Origin: Nocardia sp. NBC_00416
Lineage (GTDB): Bacteria > Actinomycetota > Actinomycetes > Mycobacteriales > Mycobacteriaceae
DNA: 64,000 nt
Assembly (NCBI RefSeq): GCF_036032445.1
Contig: NZ_CP107932.1
Location: forward strand, 6,884,501-6,948,500
Reading direction: 5' to 3'
Part shown: piece by piece, positions 35,945 through 43,873 of the stretch
How the letters are laid out: every line of letters starts with the position of its first letter
Position numbering within the stretch: the first letter of the stretch is position 1
Program-made: the position numbers and the translations under genes
The notes under the pieces: generated by a model
Told to the model about the DNA's origin: nothing
Databases searched by the model: none
The model's input: only the letters and a program-made list of their open reading frames with translations

Positions 35945-37093
35945 ATGATCATCATCAACGCCGAGAACTCCGCGAGTATCGCGGATCCCGCCTTTGTCCT
36001 GTCCCGTCCGCAGCGCACCGTGACCGCGTCTGCAGGCGGGCGTGTCTTCCACAGCGCCGCCGAAGCCGCCGCCCAGCTGCGTGCGCGACGGGTCACCCAT
36101 ATCGTCGGGGCGTTGCCGTTCAGGCCCGGTGCGCCCGCGGCCCTGTGGGCGCCGGAGACGATATCGATCACCGAGGGGCACCGGTCCGCTCGGCCGGTGA
36201 CCGCACCCGATATCGCCGTCACCGAGAACCTTCCGGAGCCCGAGGACCATGTGCGCCGGGTGGGCGAGGCCGTGCGGCTGCTGGCCGACCCCCGCAATCC
36301 GCTGCGCAAGGTGGTGCTGGCCCGGGCGCTGCGAGCCCGCGCCGCCCGCCCGGTCCGTGCGCTCGACCTGCTCGACCTGCTGGTCTCCACCGACCCCGCG
36401 GGCAACGGCTATCTGGTGAACCTGTCCGCGGCCGGCGGCCTCTATACCGGCCGCCACCTGGTGGGTTCGAGTCCGGAGATCCTGGTGCGGCGGATCGGCG
36501 CCCAGGTCACCAGCCATCCGCTGGCGGGTTCGGCGCGGCGGGTGCCCGAGAACGCCGTCGCCGACCGGATCGCCGCCGAGACGCTGCTCGGTTCGGCCAA
36601 GGATCAGCACGAACACGGCTATGTGGTCGATCATGTGGCAGGCGTACTGCGCGACCGGTGCACCGACGTGCGGACGCCGGCGCGCCCGGATCTCACCGAG
36701 ACGCCCGCCATGTGGCATCTCGGCACCACACTCAGCGCGAAGGTATCGGCCGCCGGACCGTCGGCGCTGGAACTGGCCGCGGCCCTGCACCCGACCCCCG
36801 CGATCTGCGGCACCCCGACGGCGGCCGCCGCCCGCCTGATCGCCGAACTCGAAGGCGAGCGCGGGTTCTACGCCGGCGCGGTCGGCTGGTGCGATGCCGA
36901 TGGGAACGGCGAATGGATGGTCAGCATCCGCTGTGCCGAACTCGCCGCCGACCACCGGACCCTGGTGGCGTACGCGGGTGGCGGCATCGTCGCGGAGAGC
37001 GATCCCGAGGACGAACTGGCCGAGACCACCGGGAAACTGCAACGGGTACTCGGGCCGCTCGGGGTGGCCGGACACCCCGCCGCCGTGCCCTGA
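35945..37093 (+). CDS. dhbC: isochorismate synthase (EntC/DhbC)
   Basis: 382-residue chorismate-utilising enzyme turning chorismate into isochorismate. Family motifs: RKVVLARALRARAA with the general-base Lys, VGSSPEILVRRIGAQVTSHPLAGSARR, LLGSAKDQHEHGYVVDHV, LHPTPAICGTPTAAA and GFYAGAVGWCDADGNGEWMVSIRCAE. These distinguish isochorismate synthase from anthranilate synthase. It follows entA by 9 bases. The ATG at 35945 is very close to its GAGAGG, so the first codons are uncertain. It supplies the first dedicated precursor of 2,3-DHB. Confidence 0.93.
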   Translation: MIIINAENSASIADPAFVLSRPQRTVTASAGGRVFHSAAEAAAQLRARRVTHIVGALPFRPGAPAALWAPETISITEGHRSARPVTAPDIAVTENLPEPEDHVRRVGEAVRLLADPRNPLRKVVLARALRARAARPVRALDLLDLLVSTDPAGNGYLVNLSAAGGLYTGRHLVGSSPEILVRRIGAQVTSHPLAGSARRVPENAVADRIAAETLLGSAKDQHEHGYVVDHVAGVLRDRCTDVRTPARPDLTETPAMWHLGTTLSAKVSAAGPSALELAAALHPTPAICGTPTAAAARLIAELEGERGFYAGAVGWCDADGNGEWMVSIRCAELAADHRTLVAYAGGGIVAESDPEDELAETTGKLQRVLGPLGVAGHPAAVP

Positions 37094-37175
37094 CCCCGAC
37101 TACCTTTTCACCACTGCGCCAGGGCCCGCGGCTCCCCAGAAAGTCGCGGGCCACAACAGATGAGGAGTTCTGGAC

Positions 37176-37832
37176 ATGCCCATGCAGCCGATCGCGCCCT
37201 ATGCGATGCCGTCGCTGGACGACGAGACCAGCAACAGAGTGTCCTGGAGACTCGATCCCGATCGCAGTGCGCTGCTGATCCACGACATGCAGAACTATTT
37301 CCTCACCGCCTATCAGCTCGACCGTGACCCGGCCCGGACGATGATCGACAACATCGTCCGGCTGCGCGCGCGGTGCCACGAACTGGGCATCCCGGTGATC
37401 TACAGCATGCAGCCGGGTGATCAGCATCCCGATCGGCGCGGGCTGCTCGCCGATTTCTGGGGTACCGGGATGTCGGACGGGCCCGATACCGAGGTCATCG
37501 CCGAGCTGGCCCCCGCCGAACAGGACATCCGGGTCACCAAATGGCGTTATTCGGCGTTCCAGCGCACCGACCTGCGTCAGCTGCTCGGCTACCGCAACCG
37601 CGACCAGCTCGTGGTCACCGGTGTCTACGCTCATATGGGCTGCATGTTGAGCGCGGCGGAGGCGTTCATGAACGATATCCACGCGTTCCTGGCCCACGAC
37701 GCCGTGGCGGATTTCAGTCGCGAGGAGCATTCGATCGCGCTGAAGTACACGGCTCGCCGCTGCGGCATGGTGCTCAGCACCGAGGAGATGCTGAACCAGT
37801 GGCGGCCCGCCGCGGTGCCTTCCGGGGCCTGA
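37176..37832 (+). CDS. dhbB: isochorismatase without carrier domain (EntB/DhbB N-terminal domain)
   Basis: 218-residue hydrolase splitting isochorismate into 2,3-dihydro-2,3-DHB and pyruvate. The isochorismatase core is complete: catalytic Asp in ALLIHDMQNYFLTAY, Lys in VTKWRYSAFQRTDL, and GVYAHMGCMLSAAEAFMNDI, the family site. EntB and DhbB are normally about 285-310 residues with a C-terminal aryl carrier domain; this one stops after the hydrolase domain, and the carrier is the separate gene at 33100-33342. ATG 37176 with GAGGAG upstream. Last gene of the DHB operon. Confidence 0.94.
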   Translation: MPMQPIAPYAMPSLDDETSNRVSWRLDPDRSALLIHDMQNYFLTAYQLDRDPARTMIDNIVRLRARCHELGIPVIYSMQPGDQHPDRRGLLADFWGTGMSDGPDTEVIAELAPAEQDIRVTKWRYSAFQRTDLRQLLGYRNRDQLVVTGVYAHMGCMLSAAEAFMNDIHAFLAHDAVADFSREEHSIALKYTARRCGMVLSTEEMLNQWRPAAVPSGA

Positions 37833-37845
37833 TCCGGCGACGGGA

Positions 37846-37874
37846 GCGGCGGCTCCGCTGGGTCGTGCCGCCGC
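37846..37874. terminator. possible hairpin between convergent dhbB and carboxylase-like genes
   Basis: GCGGCGGC paired with GCCGCCGC around a 13-nt loop in the 49-base gap between convergent stops. Position suggests termination in both directions; strength is moderate. Confidence 0.4.
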
Positions 37875-37881
37875 CGGGCGC

Positions 37882-39891
37882 TCACCGCTGTTCGCCCAGT
37901 TCGCCGGAGCGGCGCCAGGATTCCCGTTCGGCCGCGAACGCCGCCGATTGGCGTTCCCGGAAGGTGTCGATGGACGCCGCCTGGTCGGTGAGGAAGCGGC
38001 GGTGGTCGGCGAGGCGGAATTCGCCCGGGGTGGTGCGCAATTCGCCGCGGCCGGCCGCGAAATCGGCGCGCAGGTCGAGCAGTTCGTCCGCACTCACCGG
38101 ATACCAGCGGATCCGGTCGAAGAACCGCAGCAGCCACGGTGTCCCGGACTCGTCGCGTCTGTTCCACACCTGGGTGGTGCGGCCGACGAACTGGTAGCCG
38201 CCCGGACCCTCCATGCCGTAGATGCACAGATACGCACCGCCGATGCCGACCGCGTTCTCCGGGGTCCAGGTGCGCGCCGGGTTGTATTTGGTGGTGATCA
38301 GCCGGTGCCGCGGATCGATCGGGGTGGCCAGCGGCGCACCGAGGTACACATCGCCGAGTCCGAGTACCAGGTATTCGGCGGCGAACACCGTGTCGAAGAC
38401 ATCCGCGACGGTGTCCAGGCCGTTCATCCGCCGGATGAACTCGATATTCCACGGGCACCACGGGGCGTCCGCGCGCACACCGTGCATATAGCGGGTGATC
38501 GCCTCGCGGGTGGCGGGGTCGTCCCAGGACAGCGGCAGGTCGACGGTGCGGCTGGGCACCACCAGATCCTCGGCGACCGGTAGTTCTTGCTCTACCTCGG
38601 TCAGCAGGTCCAGCGTCGCGGCGATACTCGACACCGCCGGATCGACGCGCAGCTGCAGGGAGCGGACACCGGGGGTGAGTTCGGTGACCCCGCGCTCGCG
38701 TCGGCCGATCAGGCTCTGGTGCAGGGCGTGCACCCGGGCCCGCAGTTCGAGATCCAGTGTCATGGTCCCGTATTCGACGAGGATCCCGTCGTCACCGGCA
38801 CGCCGGTAGGTCACCGGGGTGCCGTCCGCGGTCTCGGCATGCCGCAGGATACCGTCGTCGCCGTCACCGCCGCCCGACAGCACGATCGGCCAGCCCGCCC
38901 GGCGTGCGGGGCCCAGATCGCGCGGTGACGCGGTCCGGTCGGCGCGCACCGGTACGAAACGCACCGTGTCCCCGGGGCACAGCTGTCCGAGTTTCCACAG
39001 GTCGGCCGCGGTGACGGTGACCGGGCAGACGAAACCGCCCAGGCTCGGCCCGTCCGGGCCGAGCAGGATCGGGGTGTCGCCGGTGAAGTCGAGGGCGCCG
39101 ACACTGTAGGCGGTGTCGTGGATATTCGAGGGATGCAGTCCGGCCTCGCCGCCGTCCGCGCGCGCCCAGCGCGGTTTCGGGCCGATGAGTCGCACACCGG
39201 TGCGATCGGAATTGAAATGCACCTCGTAGGAGGTGGCGAGGAGGGTGTCGATATCGTCGCGGGTGAAGAACTCGGGCGCCCCGTGCGGTCCTTCGGTGAC
39301 CGCCAGTTCCCAGCGCCGGGTCAGCACCGGCTGGTCTCCGCCGGGGACGGCGCCGATCGGTTCCGCGACCGCGGCGCCCATCGGCAGCGTATCGCCGGCG
39401 CGCAGGGCCCGGCCGTCGAGCCCGCCGAATCCGCCGAGGGTGAAGGTGGCGGTACTGCCGAGGTATTCGGGTAGGCGCAGGCCCCCGGACACCAGGACGT
39501 AGCAGCGCATCCCCGGTCCGCGAATCGGTCCGATGTCGAGCACCTCGCCCGCGGGCACCAGCACCGGCCGCCACAGTGGGGCGAGCCGCCCGGCCACGGT
39601 CACCTCCACCGGGGCGCCGGTGACGCACACCCAGGTCGGCTCGGCGAAACGCAGGGCCGGTCCGGCCATGGTGCATTCCAGCCCGGCCGCCGCCTCGCTG
39701 TTGCCCAGCGCGCGGTTGCCCAGCCGGAAGGACAGATCGTCCATCGGACCCGACGGCGGCACGCCGACATGCCAGTAGCCGACCCGCCCCGGCCAGTCCT
39801 GCACGGTGGTGAGCAGGCCGGGCCGTTCGACCACGACGTGCGGTCCGGCCGCGGCGCCGGGCTCCGGGGCGAGCGCCACCGGGGCGGTCAT
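37882..39891 (-). CDS. urea/guanidine carboxylase carboxyltransferase part (AHS2-AHS1), lacking BC and BCCP domains
   Basis: 669 residues. Residues ~20-300 match the AHS2/KipA/PxpC half (VVERPGLLTTVQDWPGRVGYWHVGVPPSGPMDDLSFRLGNRALGN), ~345-500 the AHS1/KipI/PxpB half, and the rest is the urea-carboxylase-specific region (VRADAPWCPWNIEFIRRMNGL, YLVLGLGDVYLGAP, TKYNPARTWTPENAVGIGGAYLCIYGMEGPGGYQF). In full-length enzymes a biotin carboxylase of ~450 residues precedes this and a biotin-carrier domain follows; both are missing, and no M-K-M biotinylation motif occurs. With DUF1989 partners, the family is now known to act on guanidine more often than urea. ATGA overlap with the upstream gene. Activity requires a BC/BCCP subunit from elsewhere, if any. 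Confidence 0.88.
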   Translation of the reverse strand: MTAPVALAPEPGAAAGPHVVVERPGLLTTVQDWPGRVGYWHVGVPPSGPMDDLSFRLGNRALGNSEAAAGLECTMAGPALRFAEPTWVCVTGAPVEVTVAGRLAPLWRPVLVPAGEVLDIGPIRGPGMRCYVLVSGGLRLPEYLGSTATFTLGGFGGLDGRALRAGDTLPMGAAVAEPIGAVPGGDQPVLTRRWELAVTEGPHGAPEFFTRDDIDTLLATSYEVHFNSDRTGVRLIGPKPRWARADGGEAGLHPSNIHDTAYSVGALDFTGDTPILLGPDGPSLGGFVCPVTVTAADLWKLGQLCPGDTVRFVPVRADRTASPRDLGPARRAGWPIVLSGGGDGDDGILRHAETADGTPVTYRRAGDDGILVEYGTMTLDLELRARVHALHQSLIGRRERGVTELTPGVRSLQLRVDPAVSSIAATLDLLTEVEQELPVAEDLVVPSRTVDLPLSWDDPATREAITRYMHGVRADAPWCPWNIEFIRRMNGLDTVADVFDTVFAAEYLVLGLGDVYLGAPLATPIDPRHRLITTKYNPARTWTPENAVGIGGAYLCIYGMEGPGGYQFVGRTTQVWNRRDESGTPWLLRFFDRIRWYPVSADELLDLRADFAAGRGELRTTPGEFRLADHRRFLTDQAASIDTFRERQSAAFAAERESWRRSGELGEQR

Positions 39892-40511
39892 CGCGACACC
39901 ACCATTCGCACGGGTGTGGGATCGAATCCATTACAGGGGTTGTTGATCTGCGGGCAGTTGGACACCAGGACCAGGGTGTCGGCGTCGGCCCGCAACGAGA
40001 CCGTCTTACCCGGCGCCGACAATCCGTCGACGATGCCGAGGGTGCCGTCGGGTTCCACCGGCACATTCATGAACCAGTTGATGTTCGACACCAGGTCCCG
40101 TTTGCCCATACCCCATTTCGCGGCCTCGACGAGGAAGTTCTCGACGCAGGCGTGCTGGTGGCGGGTGTGCTGCCCGTAGCGCAGGGTATTGGACTCCTGG
40201 GAGCAGGCTCCGGCGATGGTGTCGTGGTTGCCGACCTCGTCGGCGAGCACGGTCATCAGGGCCGTGCCCGCGTCGGTGCGCAGCACGCTGCCGGTGGTGA
40301 GGAAGATATTACGTTGCGCGGCGATCGTGGCCTGGGCGCTGTAGCGGTCGGTGTGGTCGGCCGCCGCGTACAGCAGGCAGTCGACGGCCTGGTTGCCGTG
40401 CAGATCGATGATGTCGAGCCGTTCGCCGGCCCGGACGATCGCCGACCACGGGGCGCGGGCCGGGACCACTTCGTCGAGAACGACTGTCGCCGTCGCGGAG
40501 ACGCTGTTCAT
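39888..40511 (-). CDS. urea-carboxylase-associated protein UAAP2 (DUF1989, carboxyguanidine deiminase-like)
   Basis: 207-residue DUF1989 protein. The core TGSVLRTDAGTALMTVLADEVGNHDTIAGACSQESNTLRYG, then CVENFLVEAAKWGMGKRDLVSNINWFMNVPVEPDG and LVLVSNCPQINNPCNGFDPTPVR, identifies UAAP2. DUF1989 pairs have been shown to be the two subunits of carboxyguanidine deiminase, making allophanate and ammonia after guanidine carboxylation; assignment here is by family. ATG 40511 overlaps the preceding stop (ATGA) and has an AGGAG site. Third of four genes in the operon. Confidence 0.88.
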   Translation of the reverse strand: MNSVSATATVVLDEVVPARAPWSAIVRAGERLDIIDLHGNQAVDCLLYAAADHTDRYSAQATIAAQRNIFLTTGSVLRTDAGTALMTVLADEVGNHDTIAGACSQESNTLRYGQHTRHQHACVENFLVEAAKWGMGKRDLVSNINWFMNVPVEPDGTLGIVDGLSAPGKTVSLRADADTLVLVSNCPQINNPCNGFDPTPVRMVVSR

Positions 40512-41260
40512 ACCCACTCCTGTCGGGTTCGGGCGGCCGACCAGGCCTGTTCGGTGTTCTGGACGGCGCGCTGGTATTCCGGGTCGCTGTTCACGGCGGC
40601 CGCGGCCGCCCGGTCACCGGGCCAGGCGACCAGGTCGAGATCGGTGACGGGGGAGTCGTCGAGGGGATGGGCGGTCGCGGCCACCAGGACCGTCACCGGC
40701 AGGTGGATCAGCAGGTCGACGTAGGCGCCCGGACCGGCGGACCCGGTGGCGGTGAGAGCGCCGTCCCCACCCACCCGCACCCCGCGGAACAGGGAGAGCG
40801 TCGGGCCGATATCGCGCGGCGCGAGACCGTGTTTGGTGGCCGCGCGTTCCAGTAGCAGCCGCCCGTCGCGGGTGGTTCCGCAGAGCGCGTCGTGGCGGCC
40901 GGAGGTATCGGCGACCACGGTGGCGAGCAAGCGGCCTTGATCGGACAGCAGGGGGTGTCCGGTACCGAGGTAGGCCTGCCAGGGCACTTTCACGGTGTCG
41001 GCGATATTGAGTCGTTCCCAGGGAGATTCCGCGCGGAGCAGGAACAGGTGCGCACAGGCCGAGCCGTGCGGGTCGGCGAGCCGCAGGCGTGTCCCGCGAC
41101 CGAGGACCGTGCTGGTGTAACCGCCGGCCGGCAGCCGGACCGACCAGGTGGTGTCGTCGAGCGGGACCCCGTCGGGCAGTGCGGGAGCGGCTGCGGTGGC
41201 CGTCGCCTGGGCGCGGGCGTGCGCGCGAGCGCCGGTCGTCGAGGCAGTGGTGGGTGTCAT
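40508..41260 (-). CDS. urea-carboxylase-associated protein UAAP1 (DUF1989, carboxyguanidine deiminase-like)
   Basis: 250-residue DUF1989 partner of UAAP2. After an Ala/Thr-rich N-terminal tail of ~30 residues the core reads WSVRLPAGGYTSTVLGRGTRLRLADPHGSACAHLFLLRAESPWERLNIADTVKVPWQAYLGTGHPLLSDQGRLLATVVADTSGRHDALCGTT, typical for UAAP1. Heteromeric action with UAAP2 is known in the guanidine pathway. GGAAG precedes ATG 41260. Second gene of the minus-strand operon, after the symporter. Confidence 0.87.
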   Translation of the reverse strand: MTPTTASTTGARAHARAQATATAAAPALPDGVPLDDTTWSVRLPAGGYTSTVLGRGTRLRLADPHGSACAHLFLLRAESPWERLNIADTVKVPWQAYLGTGHPLLSDQGRLLATVVADTSGRHDALCGTTRDGRLLLERAATKHGLAPRDIGPTLSLFRGVRVGGDGALTATGSAGPGAYVDLLIHLPVTVLVAATAHPLDDSPVTDLDLVAWPGDRAAAAAVNSDPEYQRAVQNTEQAWSAARTRQEWV

Positions 41261-41297
41261 CGTCTTCCTTGATCGTCGGGCCTGGCGGCGGGGCGGG

Positions 41298-42797
41298 TCA
41301 GCCGTGCTGGGGGACCGGCTCCGGTGCGGGCAGCGGGGCCTGCGGTGCGGTCGTGGCGACGGGTTTCGTGCCGGCGGAACGCAACCGGTGTACGGCCAGG
41401 GCGGCGAGGAAGGCCAGCAGCGAGGCGAAGAGGCCGAAGAAGGTGGGCCAGCCGTCGAAACCCGGGCCGATCAGCGAATTGTCGATATAGAGCACGGTGT
41501 TCGGGACCCCGTACATGGTCGGGGTGAGGACGAACAGCACCAGCCGGACACCGAGCCCGGCCGCCATCGCCGCCACCGCGGCGGCCGTGGTGACGCGGGT
41601 GGTGAGGTGGGCGGCCACGAACGGGACGATCAATCCGGCCAGCATGAGGTCGAAGGCCAGGGTGAGCAGGATGCCGGTCTGCGGGACCTGCACCGCGAAG
41701 AAGATCGCCACCGCCACGACCGGGATCATGGTGAGCCGCACATCCCGCAGCAGGGTGTCGCGTCCGGCCGCGTCGGTCCGGTCGGTGCGTCCGGCGATAT
41801 TGCGGGTCGCCACCGACGCGGTGCCGAGGATAGCGCCGTTGGCGGTGGAGCACGAGGCCGCGACGATCGCGGACAGCACCAGGATCGCCAGGCCGGTCGG
41901 GGCGTGTTCGTCCAGCAGCGCCAGCAGTCGCGGGCCGTCGTCGCCGCCGACGACATCGGTGGTGGCCAGTGCGACCAAGGCGTACGGGATCCCGACGACG
42001 GCCGTTCCGGCGGCGCCCACGAAGCAGGCGCGGCGGGCGGTTTCGGGGGAGCGCGCCGAGAAGATGCGCTGCATGAAATCGATCGCGACGATATCGCCGA
42101 TGCCGAGCGCGATGAGGGTCGCCCAGTTCACCATCGCCCCGTCGGAGCTGCTGGTGAGCTGGCCGAGGTCGAACGGTCCCATCCCTTCGGGGATGTGGAT
42201 GCCGTAGGTCGAGCCCACCCAGATCAGCAGGGCCAGCGAGCCGATCACGGTGATCACCATCTGTGCCAGCGCGGTGTAGGCGTCGCTGAACATTCCGCCG
42301 GTGACGGTGTAGGTCAGCACGATCACCACGATGAGCACGACTCCGGCGCTGTACGGGATGCCGAGGAAGCGTTCGAACAGAAAGCCGCCGGCCACCAGAT
42401 TGCCGGCGAGCAGAATGCAGAAGCTGAAGATCATCAGGATCGAGGCGGTGAATTCGACACCGCGCCCGTACTTGATCCGGTAGAAGTCCGGCAGGGTGAG
42501 CAGGCCCATCCGGTTCATCGGCTTCGCGAAGAAGAGTCCGGTGAGCAGCAGGCACAGGCCGAGGCCCAGTGGGAGGGTGGCGCCGGCCCAGAATCCGACC
42601 GAGCCGGCCAGGTCGGTGTTGCCGAGGGTGGCGTTGGAGTCGACCGCCTGGCCCATCAGCCCGGCCGCCACCAGTGGTAGCCCGAGTGATCGTCCGGCGA
42701 CCAGGAAGTTGACGCTGTCGCCGTCTACTTTGCGGGAAACCAGCAGGCCGATGCCGATTACCGCGAGCACGCTGACCGCTATTCCGAGAATGATCAT
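41298..42797 (-). CDS. sodium:solute symporter (SSS family), likely urea/guanidine or related uptake
   Basis: 499-residue protein with about 13 helices. SSS hallmarks: FLVAGRSLGLPLVAAGLMGQAVDSNATLGNTDLAG in helices 1-2, YTVTGGMFSDAYTALAQMVITVIGS, and IVAASCSTANGAILGTASVATRNI, where Ser/Thr form the Na2 site. ATG 42797 is preferred to GTG 42821 because GAAGG lies 9 bases upstream. As first gene of the operon with DUF1989 and carboxylase genes it probably imports the substrate (guanidine, urea or a derivative). Divergent from a TetR gene. Confidence 0.88.
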   Translation of the reverse strand: MIILGIAVSVLAVIGIGLLVSRKVDGDSVNFLVAGRSLGLPLVAAGLMGQAVDSNATLGNTDLAGSVGFWAGATLPLGLGLCLLLTGLFFAKPMNRMGLLTLPDFYRIKYGRGVEFTASILMIFSFCILLAGNLVAGGFLFERFLGIPYSAGVVLIVVIVLTYTVTGGMFSDAYTALAQMVITVIGSLALLIWVGSTYGIHIPEGMGPFDLGQLTSSSDGAMVNWATLIALGIGDIVAIDFMQRIFSARSPETARRACFVGAAGTAVVGIPYALVALATTDVVGGDDGPRLLALLDEHAPTGLAILVLSAIVAASCSTANGAILGTASVATRNIAGRTDRTDAAGRDTLLRDVRLTMIPVVAVAIFFAVQVPQTGILLTLAFDLMLAGLIVPFVAAHLTTRVTTAAAVAAMAAGLGVRLVLFVLTPTMYGVPNTVLYIDNSLIGPGFDGWPTFFGLFASLLAFLAALAVHRLRSAGTKPVATTAPQAPLPAPEPVPQHG

Positions 42798-42826
42798 GGC
42801 CCGGGGCCCTTCATCCGACACGAATA

Positions 42827-42933
42827 TCTATCGAGTGAAAGTTTTCCGGGCGGTCGCGACGTCGTGGTGACGGCGATGTATCCGTATCGAGACCTCGCGT
42901 AACGTCTGCGTTGCCGATATTTCTATCGAATGA
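42827..42933. promoter_or_regulatory. divergent promoter region with direct repeat TCTATCGARTGA
   Basis: TCTATCGAGTGA at 42827-42838 and TCTATCGAATGA at 42922-42933 flank the 151-base gap between the symporter (minus) and TetR (plus) genes, one near each start. They may be binding sites of the adjacent regulator. The element is not palindromic, which is unusual for TetR. Confidence 0.35.
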
Positions 42934-42948
42934 CAGGAATGGGTGTGC

Positions 42949-43647
42949 ATGTCCGAATTGCCGGTCGGTCACAATGGATCCATGACCCAACTCGGTCCGG
43001 GCCGCCCGCGTCTCGCGCCACGCCGCCGCCAGGGGCAGACCCCGCGTGCCGAAATCCTCGACGCCGCCGCCGAACTGTTCACCACCCACGGCTACGGCAG
43101 TACCTCCACCCGGGCCATCGCCGAAGCCGTCGGAATCCGTCAGGCCTCGCTGTATCACCACTTCGCGGCCAAGGACGATATCCTCGACGCCCTCCTCGGT
43201 GAGACCATCGCGGCGGCAGCGCAACTCGCCGAGGCCCTGCTCGCGCGGCCCGAACCGGCCGCGGTCCGGTTGTACGCGCTGGCGCGGTTCGATATCGAGC
43301 AGCTGTGCGCGGCGCGCTGGAACATCGGCGCGCTGTACTTCCTGCCGGAATTGCGGGGGGAGCGGTTCGCGCCGTTCCGGGCGCGCCGCGACGATCTGCG
43401 CGCGGGCTACGAGTCGCTGGCGGCGCGGATGGTTGCCGAGGGCGGTGCGGTCGGGGTGCCGGAGGCGGAAACCCTGCCGTTCCGCTTGGTGGAGACGGTG
43501 ATCAATATCCGCTCGGACGCGGGTGGAGTGCCCGGCAGCGTGCAGGGGGCGATCGCCGAGGCGGTAGTGCGGATCCTCGGCTGGGAGGGGGATCTCGGCG
43601 GGGTGCGGGACGCGGCCGAAGTCTTGGTGCGCGATATCGGGGTGTGA
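42949..43647 (+). CDS. TetR/AcrR family transcriptional regulator
   Basis: 232-residue repressor. The helix-turn-helix is at about residues 38-80 (AEILDAAAELFTTHGYGSTSTRAIAEAVGIRQASLYHHFAAKDDILDALL), with the Y-H-H-F recognition helix. The C-terminal domain contains LYALARFDIEQLCAARWNIGALYFLPELRG, a pattern seen in actinobacterial TetR proteins. ATG 42949 is chosen; ATG 42982 is an alternative. Divergent from the symporter/guanidine-type operon, which it probably regulates. Confidence 0.85.
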   Translation: MSELPVGHNGSMTQLGPGRPRLAPRRRQGQTPRAEILDAAAELFTTHGYGSTSTRAIAEAVGIRQASLYHHFAAKDDILDALLGETIAAAAQLAEALLARPEPAAVRLYALARFDIEQLCAARWNIGALYFLPELRGERFAPFRARRDDLRAGYESLAARMVAEGGAVGVPEAETLPFRLVETVINIRSDAGGVPGSVQGAIAEAVVRILGWEGDLGGVRDAAEVLVRDIGV

Positions 43648-43822
43648 GTTCGGAAGTGGGAAGAGTTGAGGCGGCTGCCACGGGCGCTGCCTCGCGGCCG
43701 CCCCCGTCGCTGCCCGCCGCGGCGGCGGTCGGCGCGCCGGGAGTGCTGCGGTGTCCGGTGACGCGACCTCTCGCCGGTACCGTGCGACCGGCTCGACCGG
43801 TACCTTCGAACGCGTACGAAAC

Positions 43823-43836
43823 TAGAACGTGTTGTA
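43823..43836 (+). promoter_or_regulatory. KstR-type box upstream of the thioesterase gene
   Basis: TAGAACGTGTTGTA fits the mycobacterial KstR consensus TnnAACnnGTTnnA. It lies 38 bases before the GTG start at 43874. A similar site occurs at 57835. Confidence 0.6.
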
Positions 43837-43873
43837 ATTCTGCTGGGGATTCGCGTGAGAAGGAGCCGATACT

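Noticed and set aside
42798..42948. Guanidine riboswitch before the symporter operon
   Set aside because: No ykkC-type conserved blocks are seen; a divergent TetR and repeats explain control better.
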